Assembly (NCBI GenBank): GCA_029882335.1
Contig: JAOUKW010000277.1
Span: forward strand, 1 to 5,609
DNA length: 5,609 nucleotides
Direction: 5' to 3'
From: Candidatus Heimdallarchaeota archaeon
Lineage (GTDB): Archaea; Asgardarchaeota; Heimdallarchaeia; Heimdallarchaeales; Kariarchaeaceae
Position numbers and translations under genes: made by a program. Of this stretch, positions 1 through 5,181 are shown in pieces (position 1 is the stretch's first letter; every line of letters starts with the position of its first letter). The notes below the pieces were generated by a model that searched no databases, had not been told where the DNA came from, and worked only from the letters and a program-made list of their open reading frames with translations.

Positions 1-951
1 CCCTTCTATCTGTGCTAATATATTTTCTGCAATGACTGGAGCTTGATGATGTGCAGTAGATCCTGCTTTAGATGTTGGAATATCTGTTGCATCTCCCAAC
101 GCATAAATATTATCAAAACCATCAACTTTCAACGTGTATTTATCGGTAGGTATCCAGCCATGACCATGAGATATACCCGATTCAATTAAAAATTGTTGCC
201 CTCTATGAGGTGGGATCATAATTAATAAGTCATAATCAATATCATCACCTTCTAGACTATAAATTACCTTTTCTTCTGTGTCTACATCATCGGTATTGAA
301 AAATGTCAAAACTTCTATATTTTTTTCCTTAAGGTATGGTTCTACACGAGTATTTGTAGTCTCTATTGAAAAAGCTCGATTTATTGGGCTAGTGTAAGTA
401 ATATTTACTTTATCTCGAATTCCTCGTTCCTTGAAATAAGAATCCATTAACATTGCAGCTTCAATCGGTGCAGGTGGACATTTATACGGTAAATCTGCGA
501 TAGATACAACAATATTTCCTTCCTGAAAGTTTTCCAACTCTTTATTTAATTTTTCTGCAGATATTGGATCATAGAAATGATGAATTGAATCATCCCACCA
601 ATCTACAGCATCCGTGGAAATTTTTGAACCAGTCGCAAGTACCAAGTAATCATAAGAGATACTTCCATTATTTTCAGTAACTACATAATTTTCTTTGTGA
701 TTTACATTAGTAACCTTATCTTGAATTGAATGAACCTTTTTATTTAGTAATTTTCTTGAATCCTTTACAATATTTTTTGTCTCATCCTTTCCAAACATGG
801 TAAATAGAAATCCAGGTTGGTAAGTATGCCTGAAATATGGATCAATAATTGTAATATTCGGGTTTAATTTTTTCAATTTCTTTTGAATTTGATTTGCAAC
901 AATGACACCACCAGTGCCAGCTCCGACAATAACAATATTTGGATTTTTCAT
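1..951 (-). CDS. Sulfide:quinone oxidoreductase-like FAD flavoprotein (partial, C-terminus off the window)
   Basis: My translation gives 317 codons with no stop before the window edge; SQR-family proteins are about 380-430 residues, so roughly the last 70-100 are missing. It begins with a dinucleotide-binding fold (IVIVGAGTGG, residues 6-15), then YQPGFLF (44-50), YDYLVLATGS (100-109), KCPPAPIEAA (157-166), IPPHRG (247-252), and the FAD-contacting YALGDATDIPTSKAG (283-297). These are hallmarks of the SQR/flavocytochrome c sulfide dehydrogenase family, which oxidises sulfide to sulfane sulfur and passes electrons through FAD to quinone or another acceptor, usually as a peripheral membrane protein. 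Cys158 sits where SQRs carry an active-site cysteine; it is the only cysteine visible, and the partner cysteine near the C-terminus would be beyond the edge. The ATG directly follows the tusA stop, with AGAGGT 6 nt upstream. Other members of this fold are NADH dehydrogenases; the KCPPAP motif favours SQR-like. Family sure, substrate inferred. Confidence 0.88.
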   Translation of the reverse strand, partial: MKNPNIVIVGAGTGGVIVANQIQKKLKKLNPNITIIDPYFRHTYQPGFLFTMFGKDETKNIVKDSRKLLNKKVHSIQDKVTNVNHKENYVVTENNGSISYDYLVLATGSKISTDAVDWWDDSIHHFYDPISAEKLNKELENFQEGNIVVSIADLPYKCPPAPIEAAMLMDSYFKERGIRDKVNITYTSPINRAFSIETTNTRVEPYLKEKNIEVLTFFNTDDVDTEEKVIYSLEGDDIDYDLLIMIPPHRGQQFLIESGISHGHGWIPTDKYTLKVDGFDNIYALGDATDIPTSKAGSTAHHQAPVIAENILAQIEG

Positions 952-1215
952 TTAATTACCTCTTCTTTTTCGGATTTTCTTTTCTCCAATTTCGACTATA
1001 AAGTGTCTATATCCATCTAATTCTTTCAGTTCCATAAGTGTATGTCCTGCCTTTTCGATCCATTTGGGTACATCTACTTTTGATCCCTCGTCACTAGATA
1101 TTAAATCAATAATATCACCTTGTTCAAGCTGCTTAATTACTTTAATTAATTCCATCAGAGGACCTGGACAAACTGCTCCTCTTGCATCTATTTGTTTTTT
1201 GATTGTTATCGACAT
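952..1215 (-). CDS. TusA-family sulfurtransferase / sulfur carrier
   Basis: This small protein (87 aa from the start chosen here) has the TusA signature ARGAVCPGPLMEL close to its N-terminus. The CPGP cysteine (residue 16 from this start) is the only cysteine and is the residue that carries persulfide in this family. TusA proteins hand sulfane sulfur to partners in tRNA thiolation, molybdenum cofactor synthesis or dissimilatory sulfur oxidation. An SQR-like gene follows with no gap and a DsrE-like gene lies nearby, which points to the sulfur-oxidation or trafficking role rather than tRNA modification; that is inference. An ATG lies 6 nt further upstream (1221), but the GGAG at 1223-1226 is 1 nt from that codon and 7 nt from the ATG at 1215, so the inner start is preferred. 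The protein ends in a short basic tail (KKIRKRRGN) past the usual fold; the codons of that tail contain the ribosome binding site of the next gene. Family assignment is firm. Confidence 0.92.
   Translation of the reverse strand: MSITIKKQIDARGAVCPGPLMELIKVIKQLEQGDIIDLISSDEGSKVDVPKWIEKAGHTLMELKELDGYRHFIVEIGEKKIRKRRGN
958..963 (-). promoter_or_regulatory. Ribosome binding site of the SQR-like gene, inside tusA
   Basis: On the minus strand the sequence is AGAGGT, six bases (AATTAA) before the ATG at 951. It lies in the last sense codons of tusA (Arg-Arg-Gly). With the TAA stop touching the ATG, this indicates translational coupling of the two genes on one mRNA. Confidence 0.75.
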
Positions 1216-1222
1216 TTTCATT

Positions 1223-1226
1223 CTCC
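1223..1226 (-). promoter_or_regulatory. Ribosome binding site of tusA (decides start)
   Basis: GGAG on the minus strand is 7 nt before the ATG at 1215 and only 1 nt before the in-frame ATG at 1221. Normal spacing favours the start at 1215. Confidence 0.65.
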
Positions 1227-1252
1227 GTTGCTTAAGATTAAACTTTGTTTTC

Positions 1253-1283
1253 TATATAATATATTGGAATAAAACTATATAAA
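1253..1283 (-). promoter_or_regulatory. Candidate archaeal promoter(s) of tusA-SQR: two TATA-like boxes
   Basis: Read on the minus strand, 1276-1283 is TTTATATA, an exact match to the archaeal TATA consensus, and 1253-1260 is ATTATATA. Transcription starts about 25 nt downstream of the box centres would give leaders of roughly 38 and 15 nt, and either would keep the GGAG site. The region is very AT-rich, so one box may be chance. If the organism is bacterial, the second box could instead be read as a -10 element. Confidence 0.45.
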
Positions 1284-1290
1284 ATATATT

Positions 1291-1300
1291 AAAAGAAAAA
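1291..1300 (-). terminator. Candidate T-rich terminator after the kinase gene
   Basis: The minus strand reads TTTTTCTTTT here, about 240 nt past the kinase stop and just before the tusA promoter boxes. Archaeal termination commonly occurs at T-rich tracts without a hairpin, and the position between the two units fits. There is no stem-loop, and the distance from the stop is long, so this is weak. Confidence 0.25.
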
Positions 1301-1540
1301 TACTAGATGTTTTTATAAAAAATATAATTAATCATTAATACATTTTTATTTATATTATTTGGATTATTGTTTATATTGGATTTTTTTTGCATATTTTTCA
1401 TAAGGTAATTATAATAAACACAAACATTCCATTTATACTACTCATATTTAGGTAATTATTCATAGTTGGATAATTATAAATATTTATTTCAACTATAATT
1501 TAATTTTAAAGACATTATTGTATTATTTTACATAGCATTT

Positions 1541-4063
1541 TTACTTAGTAAAACTATTTTTTACAATCTCGAGTAATTTAGAACCTGTTATTGGTTTATA
1601 TAAGAATATTGCATTCTCAATCTCATGTATTTGTTGATCATTACCTAAATGTCCTGAAACTATTAAAACACGAATATCAGGATTGATTTTTCTAATTTTT
1701 TCTATTAATTGAAATCCATTCATTTCTGGCATTAATACATCTGTAATAACTAAATCAATTTTGGAAGTATTCTCTTTAAAGATTGATAATGCGTCGAATG
1801 GGTTAGTAGTTGCTAATATTTTATAGTTTTTTAGTTTCAAAAATTTTGTAAATACATCTAAAACAGCGACATCATCATCAACAATGAGAATCCCTATATT
1901 TCTTTCCACACCACTTATTAATTCATTTGATTCGAATCTTTTTGGATTTATCGTTGTATCAGATTTAAAATAAATAGAAATATTAGTTCCACTATTAATT
2001 TTACTTTGAATCGTAATTTGTGCATCAACTTCATCAATAATTGTTTTAACTATTGACAAGCCAAGTCCTGTACCTTCATTTTTAGTTGTGAAAAAAGGTT
2101 TAAACAATTTTTTATAATCACTATCAAAGATTCCCTTTCCATCGTCAATAATTGACATAAGTACATAATTTCCAGGATTAATATCATTGAAGATACCATG
2201 AATTGAAGCCTTAAGTAAAACATTATCCACGGAAATGATTATTTCACCCTTATTCTCTATAACAGCATCCCTTGCGTTCAGTAATAAATTAAGAATTAAT
2301 TGTTCTATTCGGTAGGGATCAGCTTGAATATTTTTCAATGCAGGATTCGATAAAATTTTTACCTTTATATCTTCCTTAATTATTTGATTAATCAAGCTTT
2401 CTATGGATTTAAGAGATTCATTGAGGTTTAATGTACGTGGAGTTAATAATTGTTTTTTACTGAACTGCAATAATTGTTTGGTTAATGATGCAGCATATAT
2501 AGCTGCTTTTTTAATTTCAGATGCAAATACTTGATTTTCTTTCCGATTATTTGGATCAATTGAAATTAAATCAGCATAACCTATGATTCCAGTTAAGATA
2601 TTATTAAAATCATGAGCAATTCCACCAGCTAATTTTCCAACAGCATCCATTTTCTGTGATTGAATAAGCTGTTCTTCAATTTCCTTTTCTTTCGTAATAT
2701 CTTGTTGAATTGAGATTAAATTAGTGATTTTTCCGTTTTTATCAAATACAGGTGAAGCAACAACCCTAGCCCAATAAAATCCACCATCTTTCTTCTTATT
2801 TTTAAATGTAATTTTAAAATTATTACCTTCTTTAAGTGAAATCCAAAAGTTCTTGTATTCCTCTGCTGTTGTGTGTCCTGATTTCAAAATCCTTGGATTT
2901 GCACCTATAATTTCATGTTTATTATAACCAGTGACATCTGAAAATGATTTATTTACGTATTCAATCTTTCCTTTTACATCTGTAATTAAGACTAAATTTG
3001 GACTTTGATCTATAGCACTGGACAATTTTAGCATTTCTATCTCTTGTATTTCCAACTGATTTAGAGTAGAATTTCTTTCCTCATTTATAATTAATGAATT
3101 AATACCATATCCTAAATTAGATGCAATTTTTTCTAGTAACTTTACCTCTTCTTCATTAAAGGTATTTTTTAGATCAGAATAAACATTTAAACTTCCCCAG
3201 CAAAGATTATTATTTATAATGGGGATAGCTATTGATTTTTTGTAACTCCTTTTTTCTGCTTGATCAATCCAAGGTTGAAATTTTTCATCTTTATCTGATA
3301 TTTCATTTATTTGTATTTTTTTCGTTTTAATTGCCATACCAGTTGGTCCATTTCCAAATTCAGAATTATCCCATCTAATACTTATTGATTTAAGATATCC
3401 ATCCTCATTTCCAGCGTATGCCCGAGGAATGACATTTTTTTCCTTATCATACATTGCTTCACCAATCCAAGCCATAAAGTACCCACCAGTATCAACCAAT
3501 ATATTGCAAATGTATTGCAATAATGCTGAAATTTCTGTTGCATAAACAACACTATTAGTACATTCTGCAAGAGTTTGATAGAATGTGTTTAAAGCGATTA
3601 GATCCTTCTTCTGATTCTCCAATTGCATAGATAATTTTTTCAGATCTGTAATATCACTCATAAAGACTTGAATTGCATCCTCTTGATTGTACTTAACTTT
3701 CATCCCAGTGCCAAAGGCAGTAATTTCATCTCCCTTTACATGTTGTAGTTTAACCTCAATTGCAGGAGGTTGTACATCAGTTTCATACACCACCTTTACT
3801 CTTTGTATAATTTTGTCAATATCATCTGGATGGATGAGTTTTGAAATATGTTTATTAAGTATTTCATTATCGTCTTTTATTCCAAGTAGGTTTTTTGCTG
3901 AGTGGTTTATTTTAACAATATTTCCTTTTACATGAACAAACATTGGAATTGGAGAGTTATAAAATGAATCATCATACATTTTCTGTTGATTAGAAAGTTC
4001 ATCCTTTAATTTGATGATTAAACTGTTGAGATTATCATCTGAATTGTCTTTCAAATCAGTCAC
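1541..4063 (-). CDS. Soluble hybrid histidine kinase: PAS-GAF-PAS-HisKA-HATPase-REC
   Basis: An 840-residue signalling protein with no membrane segment or signal peptide, so it should sense something in the cytosol. Domains in order: PAS 1 (about 33-145); GAF (155-325; FGNGPTGMAI at 236-245); PAS 2 (345-460; VTGYNKHEIIGANP); HisKA (471-535) with acceptor His484 in GGIAHDFNNIL; HATPase_c with N-box Asn596 (LLLNARDA), G1 box DDGKGI (640-645), F-box KPFFTTK (655-661) and G2 box GTGLGLS (664-670); and a C-terminal receiver (722-838) with acidic pair Asp729/Asp730, acceptor Asp775 in ITDVLMPEMNG, Ser803 and Lys823. All catalytic residues are present, so it is probably active, with phosphate passed from His484 to Asp775. 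All three cysteines (168, 186, 288) are in the GAF domain. The start codon is GTG with an in-frame stop closely upstream and only a weak Shine-Dalgarno; Met29 is a less likely start. No response regulator or DNA-binding gene is adjacent. Ligand and output are unknown; the sulfur genes on both sides suggest a redox or sulfur cue. Confidence 0.93.
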   Translation of the reverse strand: MTDLKDNSDDNLNSLIIKLKDELSNQQKMYDDSFYNSPIPMFVHVKGNIVKINHSAKNLLGIKDDNEILNKHISKLIHPDDIDKIIQRVKVVYETDVQPPAIEVKLQHVKGDEITAFGTGMKVKYNQEDAIQVFMSDITDLKKLSMQLENQKKDLIALNTFYQTLAECTNSVVYATEISALLQYICNILVDTGGYFMAWIGEAMYDKEKNVIPRAYAGNEDGYLKSISIRWDNSEFGNGPTGMAIKTKKIQINEISDKDEKFQPWIDQAEKRSYKKSIAIPIINNNLCWGSLNVYSDLKNTFNEEEVKLLEKIASNLGYGINSLIINEERNSTLNQLEIQEIEMLKLSSAIDQSPNLVLITDVKGKIEYVNKSFSDVTGYNKHEIIGANPRILKSGHTTAEEYKNFWISLKEGNNFKITFKNKKKDGGFYWARVVASPVFDKNGKITNLISIQQDITKEKEIEEQLIQSQKMDAVGKLAGGIAHDFNNILTGIIGYADLISIDPNNRKENQVFASEIKKAAIYAASLTKQLLQFSKKQLLTPRTLNLNESLKSIESLINQIIKEDIKVKILSNPALKNIQADPYRIEQLILNLLLNARDAVIENKGEIIISVDNVLLKASIHGIFNDINPGNYVLMSIIDDGKGIFDSDYKKLFKPFFTTKNEGTGLGLSIVKTIIDEVDAQITIQSKINSGTNISIYFKSDTTINPKRFESNELISGVERNIGILIVDDDVAVLDVFTKFLKLKNYKILATTNPFDALSIFKENTSKIDLVITDVLMPEMNGFQLIEKIRKINPDIRVLIVSGHLGNDQQIHEIENAIFLYKPITGSKLLEIVKNSFTK

Positions 4064-4126
4064 TCTAACAATGATTATTATCTGTTATCAATAAAATTTT
4101 CCTTCTTTGCCTTAGTAAATAGTTTG

Positions 4127-4136
4127 TATAAATAAA
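4127..4136 (-). promoter_or_regulatory. Candidate TATA box of the kinase gene
   Basis: The minus strand reads TTTATTTATA. A start site about 25 nt downstream of it would give a leader of roughly 40 nt before the GTG at 4063. That leader holds GAAGGA (4100-4105), which is too far from the GTG to serve it directly. Confidence 0.35.
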
Positions 4137-4165
4137 TTTAGGTTGTATATTTATCAACAATTAAT

Positions 4166-4591
4166 CTAAATTGAAACAACGTGATCTGATTCTGATAGAT
4201 CAAAGGCAAAATTTGCTACTCCGGCAATTTCATCAACTAATTCATGAAAATCGTCTTTATGAGTATTTGTAACCTCTGAAATTAATGCACAAGCAGTAAT
4301 TTTCAATTCTCCAATTTCCTTAAGTTCTTCCAATAAGGTCCACCAAGCATTGACTTTACCATTTTTTATTGATTCACTCATATTTGAGACAAATCCCTCA
4401 AATTTAGAGTGAACAACTGTATCAGTACCCACATTTTCTTTTCTAAGGGCATATACAGCATCATCCATTGCAAAAATTCTAACCTCATAGTCAGCAGCGA
4501 TTGCACCTGAAGCAATAAGACTTAATGTCATAAAATCATTATAAGTACCTGATTTAATTAAAATCGATAAAACTGGTTGATCATCTGTCAC
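4166..4591 (-). CDS. DsrE/DsrF/DsrH-like family protein
   Basis: A 141-residue soluble protein with a Rossmann-like DsrE fold: an N-terminal strand LSILIKSG (8-15), a helix rich in small residues (21-33), strand YEVRIFAMDDAVYAL (35-49), a central helical segment with NAWWTLLEEL (81-90), then ITACALISEV (98-107) and the C-terminal DELVDEIAGVA-type region (read here as HELVDEIAGVANF, 116-128). Cys101, the only cysteine, falls where DsrE-family sulfur carriers have their persulfide-bearing cysteine. DsrE2/DsrE3-type proteins work with TusA in sulfur transfer during sulfur oxidation, and a tusA-SQR pair lies one gene away, so a relay role is likely but inferred. The start is GTG; AGGAGA at 4599-4604 has good spacing to it, and the first internal Met is residue 21, already inside the fold, so GTG is well supported. 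The kinase gene follows after 102 nt. Confidence 0.8.
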   Translation of the reverse strand: MTDDQPVLSILIKSGTYNDFMTLSLIASGAIAADYEVRIFAMDDAVYALRKENVGTDTVVHSKFEGFVSNMSESIKNGKVNAWWTLLEELKEIGELKITACALISEVTNTHKDDFHELVDEIAGVANFAFDLSESDHVVSI

Positions 4592-4598
4592 GTTGATA

Positions 4599-4604
4599 TC
4601 TCCT
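4599..4604 (-). promoter_or_regulatory. Ribosome binding site supporting the GTG start of the DsrE-like gene
   Basis: AGGAGA on the minus strand leaves about 7-8 nt before the GTG at 4591. This is the strongest Shine-Dalgarno in the window and fixes a non-ATG start. Confidence 0.75.
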
Positions 4605-4621
4605 ATAATTTAATATAAGAT

Positions 4622-4657
4622 AACAATTCAATTTTATATAAATAGTTCTAAATTGTT
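4622..4657 (-). promoter_or_regulatory. TATA box of the DsrE-like gene framed by an inverted repeat
   Basis: The minus strand at 4635-4642 is TTTATATA, matching the archaeal TATA consensus; a start 25 nt downstream gives a leader near 21 nt that includes the AGGAGA site. The box is centred within a perfect 7-bp inverted repeat, AACAATT (4622-4628) and AATTGTT (4651-4657), with a 22-nt spacer. A regulator bound to both arms would block or assist TBP. Promoter moderately sure, operator speculative. Confidence 0.45.
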
Positions 4658-4676
4658 TGTGACTTTCTGTTTACAA

Positions 4677-5078
4677 TTATTTATGGATTGAATTATTGCT
4701 ATTTGATATATATTCAGCCGGTAGTTTATCATCAAAGATTATCAATAAAGGAACTTCAATTTTATTTTGTAACTTCATTTTTACTAAATAATTTATTACT
4801 GAAGGACCTTTATTCATAATGATTTCTAGATTTTTTATATTTTTCAAAGAATTTAACCTGAATATCGAAAAGTTTCGAGTTGCTTTATTTGGAATTAGTC
4901 GTATTTTTCTGACATCCACAACTAAGATTGTAATGCTTTCATTATACTTAGTTATTTTGTCAACCTCGTTGAATATATAATCTGCATCAATAAATTTTAA
5001 TTGAGACCCAAGTTGGATAATAACTTGACTTTCATTCATATCAATTTTAATATCAGAGTTTGGTGTAAAGTAATCCAT
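4677..5078 (-). CDS. SpoIIAA/STAS-like small soluble protein
   Basis: A 133-residue protein with no cysteine, membrane segment or signal peptide. The pattern fits a SpoIIAA-like (STAS/SEC14-type) alpha/beta fold: strand QVIIQL (18-23), helix DADYIFNEVDKI (31-42), strand and turn TILVVDVRKIR (50-60) followed by IPNKATRNFSI (62-72), strand NLEIIMNK (83-90) with helix SVINYLVKMKL (93-103), and strand VPLLIIFDD (109-117). Small proteins of this kind carry a similar D-x-R segment after the central strand and a late strand with Phe-Asp. The DSSG phosphorylation motif of anti-sigma-factor antagonists is absent, so classic partner switching is unlikely. The ATG at 5078 has no good Shine-Dalgarno; Met14 is a possible later start. 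The DsrE-like gene follows after 85 nt, with its own promoter candidate. Fold assignment is moderate; function is unknown. Confidence 0.7.
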   Translation of the reverse strand: MDYFTPNSDIKIDMNESQVIIQLGSQLKFIDADYIFNEVDKITKYNESITILVVDVRKIRLIPNKATRNFSIFRLNSLKNIKNLEIIMNKGPSVINYLVKMKLQNKIEVPLLIIFDDKLPAEYISNSNNSIHK

Positions 5079-5094
5079 CTTGCATCTTTTTAAC

Positions 5095-5124
5095 TATAAA
5101 TATCCACTCGATAGTTTTTAAATC
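5095..5124 (-). promoter_or_regulatory. Candidate promoter boxes of the STAS-like gene
   Basis: Minus-strand TATTTATA (5095-5102) and ATTTAAAAAC (5115-5124) resemble archaeal TATA boxes. The nearer box is about 20 nt from the ATG at 5078, a little too close for a leaderless start there; the farther box would give a leader of about 15 nt. The lack of a Shine-Dalgarno would fit a very short leader. Weak evidence in AT-rich DNA. Confidence 0.25.
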
Positions 5125-5181
5125 CTGACATAAGAAAATATAACCATATGATTATACAAAAATATGTCAAATGTTATTTAA

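Larger units (their letters stand above)
1216..1540. other. Gene-free stretch between kinase and tusA
   Basis: About 325 nt, extremely AT-rich, holding no credible reading frame on either strand; the longest minus-strand ATG frames I followed next to the kinase stop end within ten codons. Its low-coordinate third carries the tusA promoter boxes and a T-rich tract. The rest holds short repeats: AGGTAATTAT twice (1403-1412 and 1450-1459), TATATTGGA twice (1260-1268 and 1372-1380), and a 7-bp inverted repeat ATAGTTG/CAACTAT (1462-1468 and 1490-1496, spacer 21 nt). No tRNA or rRNA fold is apparent. These repeats could be operators or mere by-products of low complexity. Confidence 0.6.

Noticed and set aside
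1064..1282. Plus-strand reading frame of 72 codons over tusA
   Set aside because: It lies opposite the clear TusA gene and has no recognisable domain or binding site; a shadow frame.
3382..3570. Minus-strand 62-codon frame within the kinase gene
   Set aside because: It overlaps the GAF coding region in another frame, with no family resemblance.
3687..3935. Plus-strand reading frame of 82 codons inside the kinase gene
   Set aside because: It lies antisense to the PAS 1 coding region; its hydrophobic look follows from the antisense of polar codons.
4063..4105. A frameshift that would join the TTG mini-frame to the kinase
   Set aside because: The mini-frame has its own stop before the GTG, and the kinase domain 1 begins normally after the GTG, so nothing is missing.
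4142..4158. Hairpin GTTG...CAAC after the DsrE-like gene as a terminator
   Set aside because: The stem is only 4 bp and no T-run follows on the minus strand.
4677..5078. Reading the STAS-like protein as an anti-sigma-factor antagonist
   Set aside because: The DSSG phosphoserine motif is absent and no anti-sigma kinase gene is adjacent; the HisKA kinase nearby is a different class.
5145..5172. Minus-strand TTGACA followed by TATAAT, resembling a bacterial promoter
   Set aside because: Only about 8 nt separate the two, far from the 16-18 nt needed.
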